Below are positions 1-7,980 of a DNA stretch of 64,000 bases, in pieces. The notes beneath the pieces were generated by a model. It did not search any database. It was not told the DNA's origin and saw nothing but the letters and a program-made list of their open reading frames with translations. This stretch comes from Clostridia bacterium (GTDB lineage Bacteria > Bacillota > Clostridia > Christensenellales > SZUA-584). The stretch spans positions 31,816-95,815 of the forward strand of contig JABGQS010000007.1 in assembly GCA_018648645.1 (NCBI GenBank). The letters run 5' to 3'. Each line of letters opens with the position of its first letter. Position 1 is the stretch's first letter. Position numbers and translations under genes: made by a program.

Positions 1-635
1 CAGAGCTTATGATGGCGCAGAAGAGGGAAGTTGAAGACTCCATCTGCCGTATTGCGCAGCTTGGACGTGCTGCGGGTATACATTTGGTTGTGGCAACGCA
101 GCGTCCGTCTGTTGACGTTATAACGGGTGTAATCAAAGCCAATATAAGCTCACGTATCGCGTTTAAGGTGAACTCGGGCGTGGACAGCCGAACTATACTA
201 GACAAAAACGGCGCAGAAAAACTGCTTAGAAACGGCGACATGCTGTACCATCCGTCTGGCGCACCTAAAGAAGTGCGTTTGCAAGGCTGTTACGTAGGCG
301 ATGACGATATCGAGAGAGTGACTGATTATATTTCGACCGACGAGCAGTTTGACGAAGAGGTGGAAAAGGATATTAGCAGCTCAACAGAGCAGGCGCCGGT
401 AAGCGAAGGATATGACGAGCTTCTACCGCGAGCAATAGAGATTGTGTTAGAGCACGACCAAGCCAGCATCTCGATGCTGCAGCGCAGACTGCGCGTGGGG
501 TATGCGCGGGCAGCGCGGTTGGTCGATGAGATGGAAGTTAGAAAGCTGGTCAGCCCGTTTGAGGGCAGTAAGGCACGGCAGGTGCTGATAAGCTGGGAAC
601 AGTACGAGGAGATGTTTGGAGGACAGAAGGAGTAG
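1..635 (+). CDS. ftsK: DNA translocase FtsK/SpoIIIE, C-terminal part (5' end outside window)
   Basis: The open frame enters from the left edge, so only the last ~210 residues are present. They contain the late motor-domain segment of FtsK/SpoIIIE (the RAAGIHLVVATQRP motif followed by the VITGVIKANISSRIAF stretch). After an acidic linker comes a C-terminal winged-helix gamma domain of about 65 residues (RAIEIVLEHDQASISMLQRR...), which in this family reads polarity sequences on the chromosome. The protein is a hexameric, ATP-driven DNA pump at the division or sporulation septum. The stop lies just before the rimO start, so the two genes are probably cotranscribed. Identification rests on conserved motifs; whether it is the FtsK-like or SpoIIIE-like paralogue cannot be told from this fragment. 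Confidence 0.95.
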   Translation, partial: ELMMAQKREVEDSICRIAQLGRAAGIHLVVATQRPSVDVITGVIKANISSRIAFKVNSGVDSRTILDKNGAEKLLRNGDMLYHPSGAPKEVRLQGCYVGDDDIERVTDYISTDEQFDEEVEKDISSSTEQAPVSEGYDELLPRAIEIVLEHDQASISMLQRRLRVGYARAARLVDEMEVRKLVSPFEGSKARQVLISWEQYEEMFGGQKE

Positions 636-636
636 A

Positions 637-1935
637 ATGGACAGAGTTTTAATATACGTGGTTTCACTTGGCTGCGCAAAAAACCGAATAGATACAGAGC
701 ACATGCTTGGATTATTGGCAAACAGCAATGCGGCGGTTACTGACGAACCTGATGAAGCTGACGTAATAATTATAAACACATGCGGGTTTATCGGCGATGC
801 GAAGGAAGAGTCTATAGACACTATACTCGAGATGAGCATATATGACGCCAAGTTGATTGTGACGGGATGTTTGTCGCAGCGGTATGCGGGCGAGTTGGAG
901 GACGAGCTTCCCGAGGTTGACGCGTTCCTTGGTGTGTCAAGCTATAGCAAAATAGATGAGGCCATCAGCGCTGTGCTGAGCGATAAGAAGTATATATGTA
1001 TTGATAGAGTAGACGAGGACTTGGTTGACCGCGTGCTGACAACGCCGTCTCATTTGGCGTATGTGCGTATCGCAGACGGGTGCAACAACCGATGCAGCTA
1101 TTGCGCGATTCCGCAAATCCGCGGCGATTTGAAAAGCAGACCAAAAGCCAGCATACTCAAAGAAATAACCGACTTGCGGGACGGCGGGGTTAGCGAAGTC
1201 GTGCTGATTGCGCAGGACACCACGAAGTACGGCAGCGACTTTGGTGATCCGATGCTGCCCGAGCTTATTGACGAGGCGGCGCAAATTATGAAGGACGGAT
1301 GGCTGAGAGTGCTCTACTGCTATCCCGAAGGCATCACGGACGAGATAATTGACGCTATAAAAATGCACGACAACGTGTGCAACTATATGGACATTCCGAT
1401 GCAGCACTTTAGCGACGATGTGCTTAAGCGAATGAGTCGGCGGCACACGCAAAGCTCGTCAAAGAAAATTGTAAGAAAGCTGCATGCCGCAGGGTTTGCG
1501 CTTAGGACATCTTTGATTGTCGGGTTCCCCGGAGAAACGAAAGTCGATTTTGATATTATGATGAAGTGTGTGCAGGAGCTTAGGTTCGAAAGACTCGGTG
1601 TGTTTCGGTTTTCGAGCGAGGAAGGTACACCCGCACATGATATGACGAATCAGATCAGTCAAGAAACCAAAGTGGAACGTTATCAGAAAGTTATGGCTTT
1701 GCAGGAAGGTATATCGCAGCAATTGTGCGAGAGCAAAATCGGCAGCATAGTGCGCGTGATTGTGGATGGCGTGGACGAGGACACAGGCATTACAATCGGC
1801 AGAACGATGGACCAAGCACCGCAGATAGACGGCATTACGTATATTTCTACAAAGGAAGCTTTAACACCCGGTACTTTTGTTGATGTAAAAATCAGCAAAG
1901 CGTACGAATACGATTTATTAGGAGAGATTGAATGA
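637..1935 (+). CDS. rimO: Ribosomal protein S12 methylthiotransferase RimO
   Basis: Radical-SAM methylthiotransferase that modifies a conserved aspartate of ribosomal protein S12. An N-terminal UPF0004 domain carries three cluster cysteines (in GCAKNRID, NTCGF and VTGCLSQ). The central radical-SAM core has CNNRCSYC (CxxxCxxC) near residue 150, and a TRAM domain forms the last ~65 residues. I place the start at the ATG at 637, behind AAGGAG, rather than the in-frame ATG at 616 that would overlap ftsK; the product is then 432 residues, normal for RimO. It overlaps pgsA by four bases (ATGA), indicating translational coupling. MiaB is the alternative family, but the short N-terminus, the VSLGCAKNRID opening and the pgsA/recA neighbourhood favour RimO. 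Confidence 0.93.
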   Translation: MDRVLIYVVSLGCAKNRIDTEHMLGLLANSNAAVTDEPDEADVIIINTCGFIGDAKEESIDTILEMSIYDAKLIVTGCLSQRYAGELEDELPEVDAFLGVSSYSKIDEAISAVLSDKKYICIDRVDEDLVDRVLTTPSHLAYVRIADGCNNRCSYCAIPQIRGDLKSRPKASILKEITDLRDGGVSEVVLIAQDTTKYGSDFGDPMLPELIDEAAQIMKDGWLRVLYCYPEGITDEIIDAIKMHDNVCNYMDIPMQHFSDDVLKRMSRRHTQSSSKKIVRKLHAAGFALRTSLIVGFPGETKVDFDIMMKCVQELRFERLGVFRFSSEEGTPAHDMTNQISQETKVERYQKVMALQEGISQQLCESKIGSIVRVIVDGVDEDTGITIGRTMDQAPQIDGITYISTKEALTPGTFVDVKISKAYEYDLLGEIE

Positions 1936-2528
1936 ATATAGCGAATAAGCTGACACTACTCAGGATTGCATTTATACCAATTTTTATTGCGTTTTTCTAC
2001 ATCAACATAAAATATCAATACCATTATGCGTGTTTGGTTTTTATTCTAGCGTCGATAACTGACGGGATTGACGGGAGCCTTGCCAGAAAGCATGATATTG
2101 TTACCGATTTTGGTAAGCTGATTGATCCGATTGCCGACAAGCTGCTGGTGTGCAGCGCGCTGATTATGTTAATGACAAAACCTGATCTATTTAAGGTAAG
2201 CGAAATCGTTATAATTATACTAATCGGCAGAGAATTCATAGTAAGCGGCTTTCGTCTTCTTGCTGCATCAAAAGGCAAAGTGGTAGCTGCGGATCGGCTT
2301 GGCAAAATTAAAATGGTGGTGCAGATCGTTGCTATTTGTTTTGTGCTTGTTGAGGGCGGTATAGTTTTTGAAGGTTTGTTGGTACAATGGAACATGCCAA
2401 GCAGCTGGCCGATAATCGGGACAATGCTTGCCGGACAGGTTCTTATGTGGGCCAGCGCTGTTCTTGCTGTGGCGAGCCTGATAAGTTATTTTATCAAAAA
2501 CAAAGAGATACTAAAAACAATGTTCTAA
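1932..2528 (+). CDS. pgsA: CDP-diacylglycerol-glycerol-3-phosphate 3-phosphatidyltransferase
   Basis: Integral membrane enzyme of 198 residues that makes phosphatidylglycerol phosphate, the committed step toward phosphatidylglycerol and cardiolipin. The CDP-alcohol phosphatidyltransferase signature DG-x2-AR-x8-G-x3-D-x3-D is complete near residues 45-70 (DGSLAR...GKLIDPIAD). Several hydrophobic segments flank it, including one at the N-terminus (LLRIAFIPIFIAFFY) and one near the C-terminus. The ATG overlaps the rimO stop. The order rimO-pgsA-recA is common in Firmicutes; cinA, often found between pgsA and recA, is absent here. Confidence 0.93.
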   Translation: MNIANKLTLLRIAFIPIFIAFFYINIKYQYHYACLVFILASITDGIDGSLARKHDIVTDFGKLIDPIADKLLVCSALIMLMTKPDLFKVSEIVIIILIGREFIVSGFRLLAASKGKVVAADRLGKIKMVVQIVAICFVLVEGGIVFEGLLVQWNMPSSWPIIGTMLAGQVLMWASAVLAVASLISYFIKNKEILKTMF

Positions 2529-2600
2529 AAACATCGCTGAGTCCAAAAATTCGGACAGAACAGTGGTAGAATATAAATATACACAATACAGGAGGATAAC

Positions 2601-3653
2601 ATGTCAGCAGAAAAACAGAAAGCGTTGGATATGGCGTTAAATCAGATAGAGAAGCAGTTTGGCAAAGGTAGCGTGATGAAACTGGGGGACTCGGTCGGAG
2701 TGCCGGTCGATGTGATACCGACGGGTTGTTTGGAGCTCGACATTGCGCTAGGCGTCGGTGGTATACCGCGCGGCAGGATTGTCGAGGTTTACGGACCCGA
2801 GTCTTCGGGTAAGACGACAGTTGCGCTGCACATGGTTGCCGAAGCGCAAAAGCTGGGCGGAGCGGCAGCGTTTATCGACGCAGAGCATGCGCTCGACCCG
2901 ACATATGCGAGCAACCTTGGCGTGGACATCGACAACCTTTACGTCAGCCAGCCCGACACGGGTGAGCAGGCGCTTGAGATTACCGAAGCGCTTGTGCGCA
3001 GCGGCGCTATTGACATCATCGTTATCGACTCGGTTGCGGCGCTTGTGCCAAAGGCCGAGATTGACGGAGAGATGGGACAGTCGCACGTGGGTCTGCAAGC
3101 GCGGCTGATGAGCCAAGCGCTCCGAAAGCTTGCGGGTATTGTCAGCAAATCGGGCACGGCTACAGTATTTATCAATCAGCTCCGCGAAAAAGTGGGCGTT
3201 ATGTTTGGAAGCCCCGAGACCACTCCCGGTGGCAGAGCGCTCAAGTTCTATTCGTCGGTAAGGCTGGATGTGCGGCGCATAGAAACGCTGAAAAACGGTG
3301 CGGACATGATAGGCAACAGAACGCGCATTAAAGTGGCAAAAAACAAAGTTGCTCCGCCGTTCAAAAAGGCAGAATTCGACATATTCTATGGGCAGGGCAT
3401 TTCGGCAGAAAGCAGCGTTATCAGCCTCGGCGTGGAGATGGGACTTGTGAAGAAGTCGGGCTCGTGGTTCTATTACAACGAAAACCGCATTGCGCAGGGC
3501 AGGGACAATGCGCGGCTCTATCTGAAAGAGAACAAGGACATTTACGAAGAAATTAAGGCGAAGATACTCGATGAATATGGTCTTGGTGAAAAAGGAAAGA
3601 AGGCGGCTGAGGAGGTAGAAAAGCCTGAAAAAGTATCAGAAAATGAAGTTTGA
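2601..3653 (+). CDS. recA: Recombinase RecA
   Basis: RecA of 350 residues, the standard length, for homologous recombination and activation of the SOS response. The Walker A motif GPESSGKTT is near residues 66-74, Walker B ([12 protein letters not shown]) near 140, and the L2/DNA-binding region ([21 protein letters not shown]) near 195-215. A charged Lys/Glu-rich C-terminal tail follows. The start has a strong GGAGG seven bases upstream. A rho-independent terminator follows the stop, so recA ends this transcription unit. No canonical Gram-positive LexA box is visible in the short upstream gap. Confidence 0.98.
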   Translation: MSAEKQKALDMALNQIEKQFGKGSVMKLGDSVGVPVDVIPTGCLELDIALGVGGIPRGRIVEVYGPESSGKTTVALHMVAEAQKLGGAAAFIDAEHALDPTYASNLGVDIDNLYVSQPDTGEQALEITEALVRSGAIDIIVIDSVAALVPKAEIDGEMGQSHVGLQARLMSQALRKLAGIVSKSGTATVFINQLREKVGVMFGSPETTPGGRALKFYSSVRLDVRRIETLKNGADMIGNRTRIKVAKNKVAPPFKKAEFDIFYGQGISAESSVISLGVEMGLVKKSGSWFYYNENRIAQGRDNARLYLKENKDIYEEIKAKILDEYGLGEKGKKAAEEVEKPEKVSENEV

Positions 3654-3658
3654 AATTA

Positions 3659-3698
3659 ATTCGGGTCAGTTGATATCTTATCAATTGACCCGATTTTT
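3659..3698 (+). terminator. Intrinsic terminator after recA
   Basis: A long stem (TCGGGTCA-x-TTGATA paired with TATCAA-x-TGACCCGA) is followed directly by a run of six T. It lies just past the recA stop and separates recA from the convergent abi-alpha gene. Confidence 0.85.
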
Positions 3699-3740
3699 TG
3701 TTGGAAATCATCCATGAAATTAGGAAAAGTCAGAATATCG

Positions 3741-4580
3741 CTAGCAACAAATCTGAGCAAATGACTCACCAAGAGGAGACAGTTCGATACGTCCCTCTTT
3801 AATTTTAGGAGAATACTCTGTTGCTACAAAGTGCTTAACAGTTTGGGGCTTAATCGTTGGGAACGAATCAACATCTGATTCCTCATGTATTTTTTTCACT
3901 AGAGATACGCTTTTAAGCATTAATTTATACTCTTCAGTCTTATGGAATTTGTCGTATTTTTTAGGGTCAGAAAAGCATTCATGAAATGAAATTGAAGCTA
4001 GACCGAGGCGAATTAAATTGGATATCGAAATTGCATTTTCTTTGATATTTTGATTCTCTTCATTTGATAGGAAAACGTTTGTTTGAGAAATAACTGATTG
4101 ACCATTCTTATTTTCTAACCTATATTCGACTAATGGTTCCTGGCTCTCTTTTAATACAGCAATGTTTTGAGCATCAAGCGGAGATAACTGTTTAATTATT
4201 TCAACATAACAACTGTGGGTTTGATTTGCTTTTTGACAGTCCATTGAAGATGCAATTACTTTTGCAAACATTTCCCGAATGACTGCACTTTCAATAAAGA
4301 ATTTTGAAGCTTCCAAAGCGGGACCTATTATATTTAAGGGCGGTTCCTGTAGGTTTTCTGGGGGTATGCTTTGAATGTTGGTAGCGATTCTATTCTTGTA
4401 GTCTGATAAATTCTGCTCACGTAAGGCACGTTTCTTTTCAACAAACAAATGAAAATTCCCAAAAACCAATTCCCAGCAGTCATCTAGGGTCTGCAATGGT
4501 CCTCCGACCTTTCCCTTTGTTGCTAACGCAGTTACAAAACTAGTTCCCATAGAAATTAGAGCAATAGCAGTAGGATCCAT
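3741..4580 (-). CDS. DUF4393 / Abi-alpha family protein (putative abortive-infection protein)
   Basis: 279-residue protein resembling the DUF4393 'abortive infection alpha' family: a short hydrophobic N-terminus, then the family's typical centre (IIGPALEASKFFIESAVIREMF, KVIASSMD, and SCYVEIIKQLSPLDAQN). Members of this family are proposed phage-defence or stress proteins; no biochemical activity can be read from the sequence. The start is the ATG at 4580, behind AGGTGA; the upstream in-frame GTG lies inside that ribosome-binding site. The gene is visibly more AT-rich than its neighbours, stands alone on the minus strand between recA and the OLE locus, and is divergent to the OLE promoter, which fits an acquired gene. 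The family call is from memory of the motif pattern. Confidence 0.75.
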   Translation of the reverse strand: MDPTAIALISMGTSFVTALATKGKVGGPLQTLDDCWELVFGNFHLFVEKKRALREQNLSDYKNRIATNIQSIPPENLQEPPLNIIGPALEASKFFIESAVIREMFAKVIASSMDCQKANQTHSCYVEIIKQLSPLDAQNIAVLKESQEPLVEYRLENKNGQSVISQTNVFLSNEENQNIKENAISISNLIRLGLASISFHECFSDPKKYDKFHKTEEYKLMLKSVSLVKKIHEESDVDSFPTIKPQTVKHFVATEYSPKIKEGRIELSPLGESFAQICC

Positions 4581-4794
4581 TAGAATCACCTCAAGATATA
4601 GAGTAAGTTATTGTCGCAGCAAATCATTATACATTGTTTGTGAAGAAAATTTAATCTAAACATTATACAAATATAATAACATACTGATGACAAAAAGTGA
4701 AATAAAAAGAAGTACTTGGATGGTAAGTTTGCTTGCTTGTATGTAAGTTGGCATAGTTGAGTAGTCAGAAAAAGTAAATTATGTGTGAACATAA

Positions 4795-4823
4795 TTGAAA
4801 TTATCGCGTAAATATTGTATAAT
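4795..4823 (+). promoter_or_regulatory. Sigma-A promoter of OLE RNA
   Basis: TTGAAA at 4795-4800 and a perfect TATAAT at 4818-4823 are separated by exactly 17 bp. Transcription would begin around 4830, immediately at the 5' arm (GGTGGTG) of the RNA's terminal stem. Confidence 0.85.
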
Positions 4824-4829
4824 GTAAAA

Positions 4830-5447
4830 AAAGGTGGTGCAGTATTCTAGTCGGTACTGCGATTTTGAAAGCGGGCTTAAAAATCCGCAAACGGGCACAT
4901 CGATGAAGTTTCTTGTGTTGGCCTAGGGCGCCCAGCCCGGGGCTGATGCTGGGAGTTAAGGTCGTGGGGCGATCCGCAAAGGCATGCGGGCGTTTGACCC
5001 CGCTTCCGTGGAGACCCAAGCAGGTGGCAGAAAGGTTTGTTACTACTTGGGATTAAACCTGTGGTGCGGCGCAAGCTGTGGACAGAGTAGCCTGCCTTGA
5101 GTTATACGGGGTGTATTGTAGAACACGCCCGGGCGCACAAAGTACACGTGCACTCGGCAGCGATTGCTTCAAAAAACCCGTGTGGCAAAAGAGGCTAAAA
5201 ATCGTTTGATGCTGTAGAGGAAAACTCCTAGACTGTATGAGTGTAATGCGTTAATATAAGCGCTGACACCAAGATATTTTGGAGATTATAGTGTGGTCTA
5301 AACGGCAATCCAGTCATGCGAACGGTAACGTCGCGTTTTAGAGTTTAATGGGAAACCGCTTCATCGGTGACGGGGAGTATCTCTAAAGGGAAATCCTACT
5401 GGACCTAAGCTGCAAGGTTTATCCAAGGTATCACCACCGTTTTTTTT
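4830..5447 (+). ncRNA. ole: OLE RNA (ornate, large, extremophilic RNA)
   Basis: A ~615-nt stretch without a plausible protein gene but rich in complementary segments. Its ends pair: GGTGGT at 4833-4838 with ACCACC at 5433-5438. Local hairpins include GCAGTA/TACTGC (4839-4844 with 4855-4860) and CCCAGC/GCTGGG (4931-4936 with 4948-4953). Length matches OLE RNA (~610 nt), and the gene immediately downstream encodes a small multi-pass membrane protein like the OLE-associated protein. The following genes, tlyA, nadK, argR, recN and spo0A, are the published OLE neighbourhood (Puerta-Fernandez and colleagues, 2006). OLE forms a membrane-bound ribonucleoprotein linked to cold, alcohol and Mg2+ stress in Bacillus halodurans. 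The identification is by context, length and fold; I could not align it to the OLE covariance model. Confidence 0.85.
5432..5447 (+). terminator. 3' end of OLE RNA with U tract
   Basis: CACCACC, the 3' arm of the RNA's closing stem, then one G and a run of eight T (5440-5447). This resembles an intrinsic terminator whose 5' arm lies ~600 nt away at the start of the RNA. Because oapA follows 38 nt later without a clear promoter of its own, some read-through or processing is likely. Confidence 0.45.
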
Positions 5448-5484
5448 ATTTTATTAAAAGGGAAGGCTCGTTAAAGAGCAAATT

Positions 5485-6054
5485 ATGGCAAAAAAGAAAA
5501 AGGGCGTCAAGTTTTGGGCGCTAAAGATATTTATTATTACGCTGATTCTCACAGCAGGAGTAAGCGTTATTTCAGAGTCGCTGATGGGCAGGCTGCCCAC
5601 CATTGCGGCTGCTTTTATTATATTGTTTATTATACTCATCGGTGTCACCTTTGACATGATTGGAATTGCGGTAGCAACGTGCGAAGTTTCGCCATTTGTT
5701 GCGATGGCGTCAAGAAGGATACGAAAAGCAAAAAGTGCAATAAAGCTGCTGAAAAACGCGGATGTAGTGTCGAATATATGCAGCGATGTTGTCGGTGACA
5801 TATGCGGTATCGTCAGCGGCGCGACAGGTGTTGCCGTTGCGGTAAAGGTTGCTATGGCGGGTGACACGCGCGAAATCATTTGGGTAATAGTAATATCGAG
5901 CGTGATTGCAGCACTGACTGTTGCGGGCAAAGCGATAGGAAAAACGATTGCTATTAGTAAGAACAAGCAGATTGTCAGCTTTGTATCGTCAGTTATTACG
6001 GTGTTTATGCGTGATGACAAAAGCAGCACATCCAACGGCAAAAAGCAGGATTAA
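5485..6054 (+). CDS. oapA: OLE-associated membrane protein OapA
   Basis: 189-residue membrane protein with a basic N-terminus (MAKKKKG) and about four hydrophobic segments (roughly residues 10-30, 37-65, 100-125 and 130-151). A positively charged central loop (ASRRIRKAKSAIKLLKNADVV) could contact RNA. In OLE-bearing Firmicutes the gene directly after the RNA encodes OapA, which binds OLE RNA and brings it to the membrane. Position, length and topology all match. The only SD-like sequence, GGGAAGG at 5460-5466, lies 18 nt upstream, too far to be a strong site, so translation may depend on structure in the transcript. It ends in a polar Ser/Lys tail. Assignment relies on the adjacent RNA as much as on the protein itself. 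Confidence 0.82.
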   Translation: MAKKKKGVKFWALKIFIITLILTAGVSVISESLMGRLPTIAAAFIILFIILIGVTFDMIGIAVATCEVSPFVAMASRRIRKAKSAIKLLKNADVVSNICSDVVGDICGIVSGATGVAVAVKVAMAGDTREIIWVIVISSVIAALTVAGKAIGKTIAISKNKQIVSFVSSVITVFMRDDKSSTSNGKKQD

Positions 6055-6068
6055 TCTATACATAAAAC

Positions 6069-6255
6069 GGGAGCAGCGAAGCCAAGGAAGAAAGAGTCTC
6101 GACTAGGAAAACATGCGAGAATTTCGCTGGTTAAGTAATACGCAAAATCGCGAACAGGAGCAGCGAAGCTCAGGAAGAAAGAGTCTCGACTAAGAAATGC
6201 GAGAATTTCGCTGGTGTAAGTAAGAGTGAAATCGCAAAACAGGAGCAGCGAAGCT
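6069..6255 (+). repeat. Tandem ~86-nt direct repeat (2.2 copies) leading into tlyA
   Basis: Unit 1 spans 6069-6155, unit 2 spans 6156-6240, and a partial unit 3 spans 6241-6255 (periods 87 and 85 nt). Units 1 and 2 share long identical blocks such as GAGCAGCGAAGC, GGAAGAAAGAGTCTCGACTA and GCGAGAATTTCGCTGG. Each full unit contains CAGCGAA near its 5' end and TTCGCTG near its 3' end, so each can fold into a hairpin. Unit 3 supplies the AGGAG of tlyA and is cut off by its start codon. Confidence 0.85.
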
Positions 6256-7047
6256 GTGGATAAGAAACGGATTGACGTATATCTATTTGAAAACGGACTG
6301 GCAGTAAGCCGAGAGAAAGCGAAAACGTTTGTGATGGCGGGCGCTGTTTTTATTGACGGCAAAAGATGCGACAAGCCTTCAGTTATGGTGGCGGATGGCC
6401 AGAAAGTAACCGTGAAGCAAAGGCAGGAGTTTGTTAGTCGCGGCGGCAAAAAGCTGAAGAAAGCGCTCAGCTGCTTTGACTTAGACTTAACCGATAAGGT
6501 TGCGATTGATGTAGGCGCTTCTACCGGCGGGTTCACCGACTGCATGTTGCAAAACGGGGCGAAGTACGTATACGCGGTGGATGTCGGTTACGGTCAACTT
6601 GCTTGGAGTTTAAGGAATGACGAGCGCGTAGGCGTGATGGAGAGAGTTAACGCGCGCCATATGCAAAAGGACATGTTCGAAAAGCAGATTTCCTTTGCCA
6701 GCATTGACGTGTCTTTTATATCAATAAAGCTGATATTGCCCGCACTGCTTCGTGTGCTTGACTCACCTTTTACAATAGTTGCACTTGTCAAGCCGCAGTT
6801 TGAAGCGGGCAGAAGCAAGGTGGGCAAGAAGGGCGTTGTGCGCGAAAAAGCCGTGCATATCAGCGTGATTAACGAGATAGTAGAATTTGCGCAAAGTATA
6901 GGACTGGTTCTGTGCGGGCTCGATTTCAGCCCGATTAAAGGACCGGAAGGCAACATCGAATACTTGCTTTGCTTAACTGACAGTGGCAATGATGCGCACA
7001 TAGACTCGTCAGCGGTTGTAAACGCCTCGCACCAAAACGCCATATAG
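6256..7047 (+). CDS. tlyA: TlyA family rRNA (cytidine-2'-O)-methyltransferase
   Basis: 263 residues: an N-terminal S4 RNA-binding domain (KRIDVYLFENGLAVSREKAK...GAVFIDGK) followed by an FtsJ-like SAM methyltransferase domain with motif I DVGASTGGFTDCML near residue 95 and a conserved ALVKPQFEAGR near 178. Members 2'-O-methylate rRNA; older annotations call them hemolysin A. The start is GTG at 6256, giving the usual (M)DKKRIDVYL opening, behind AGGAG at 6241-6245 in the last repeat unit; an earlier in-frame start inside the repeats is unlikely. It lies in the conserved OLE-oapA-tlyA-nadK-argR-recN order. Confidence 0.93.
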   Translation: MDKKRIDVYLFENGLAVSREKAKTFVMAGAVFIDGKRCDKPSVMVADGQKVTVKQRQEFVSRGGKKLKKALSCFDLDLTDKVAIDVGASTGGFTDCMLQNGAKYVYAVDVGYGQLAWSLRNDERVGVMERVNARHMQKDMFEKQISFASIDVSFISIKLILPALLRVLDSPFTIVALVKPQFEAGRSKVGKKGVVREKAVHISVINEIVEFAQSIGLVLCGLDFSPIKGPEGNIEYLLCLTDSGNDAHIDSSAVVNASHQNAI

Positions 7048-7086
7048 GCAAATAATAAGTTTTTATAACAATATCCCTGAATACGG

Positions 7087-7115
7087 TTGTATAATTATTC
7101 GAGATTGATTATAAT
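7087..7115 (+). promoter_or_regulatory. Promoter of nadK, probably producing a leaderless mRNA
   Basis: TTGTAT at 7087-7092, a 17-bp spacer and TATAAT at 7110-7115. The nadK ATG is at 7124, only eight bases after the -10 box, and there is no Shine-Dalgarno, so transcription would start at or next to the start codon. A second TATAAT at 7090-7095 overlaps the -35. Confidence 0.6.
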
Positions 7116-7123
7116 ATCTGCAT

Positions 7124-7960
7124 ATGGACTTAAAATATGTAGGGATTATTTCTAACCCACAAAAGGATATTGGTTTTGTTGGAGCTGCGAGGGTAGCCAA
7201 AGTGTGCAGAGATCGCGGTATTGCTGTTTGTTTTGACAAAAACGGAATGCCGAACGGCGAGTGCGACAGCATCGATTATACCAAAGTGGATTGTTTGTTT
7301 GTGCTTGGGGGAGACGGGACGCTGCTAAAGGCCGCGACAGATGCCGGCGAGCACGGGGTATGCATACTCGGCATTAACCTTGGGCGGCTCGGGTTTTTGA
7401 CTGAAGTTGAGCTTAACGAAATCGAAAGCGCGATTGAACTCATCATCGCGGGAGAGTGTTTTATAGAGCAGCGATTGATGTTGAGCGGCAGTGTGGAGGG
7501 CGAGGACGATTTTGCTGTGACTGCGCTTAACGACATTGCACTGGTGAAAAAAGACATGGCACGCATGATCAACATCGAGCTGATTATCAACGGGGCGTTG
7601 GCGGACAAGATGCCGTGCGACGGTATGCTGATTGCAACACCGACAGGATCAACGGCATATTCGCTATCTGCCGGAGGACCTATTGTGTCGCCGAAGCTAA
7701 AGTGTATACTGGCAACACCGCTTAATGCGCACACGCTGCACAGCAAGCCTATTATTGTTTCGCCCGACGACATAATTACGCTGAAACCGACAGTGAGAAA
7801 TGGCGCGCTGCTGACGAGTGACGGTGTGGTTGTGCGGGAAATATACAGCGGCGAGATTGTAAAGATAAAAAAATCAAAGTACTTAGCAAATTTTGTACGG
7901 TTTCAAGAGGACTATTTCTATCCATTATTAAGATCGAAGTTTCTAAATTGGGATAAGTAA
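7124..7960 (+). CDS. nadK: NAD kinase
   Basis: 278-residue ATP-dependent NAD kinase, the source of NADP+. It begins like other bacterial NadK proteins (YVGIISNPQKD) and contains the GGDGT catalytic motif (VLGGDGTLLKAA), the LNDIAL segment in the place of the NE/D motif, and the glycine-rich TGSTAYSLSAGG loop. No Shine-Dalgarno precedes the ATG, but a promoter -10 lies eight bases upstream, suggesting leaderless translation. It sits between tlyA and argR as in other OLE loci. Confidence 0.95.
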   Translation: MDLKYVGIISNPQKDIGFVGAARVAKVCRDRGIAVCFDKNGMPNGECDSIDYTKVDCLFVLGGDGTLLKAATDAGEHGVCILGINLGRLGFLTEVELNEIESAIELIIAGECFIEQRLMLSGSVEGEDDFAVTALNDIALVKKDMARMINIELIINGALADKMPCDGMLIATPTGSTAYSLSAGGPIVSPKLKCILATPLNAHTLHSKPIIVSPDDIITLKPTVRNGALLTSDGVVVREIYSGEIVKIKKSKYLANFVRFQEDYFYPLLRSKFLNWDK

Positions 7961-7980
7961 ATTCGGAAGGGGCGTGTTTG

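Noticed and set aside
2541..2556. Inverted repeat GTCC...GGAC upstream of recA as a LexA operator
   Set aside because: It does not match the Gram-positive LexA box (CGAAC-N4-GTTCG type) and is short; SOS control of recA cannot be shown here.
4801..5074. Short minus-strand open frames across the OLE RNA
   Set aside because: They match no family, lack ribosome-binding sites, and fall in DNA with clear RNA structure.
6051..6545. Minus-strand open frame across the tandem repeat and tlyA
   Set aside because: Its apparent internal protein repeat just reflects the DNA repeat; the rest is antisense to tlyA.
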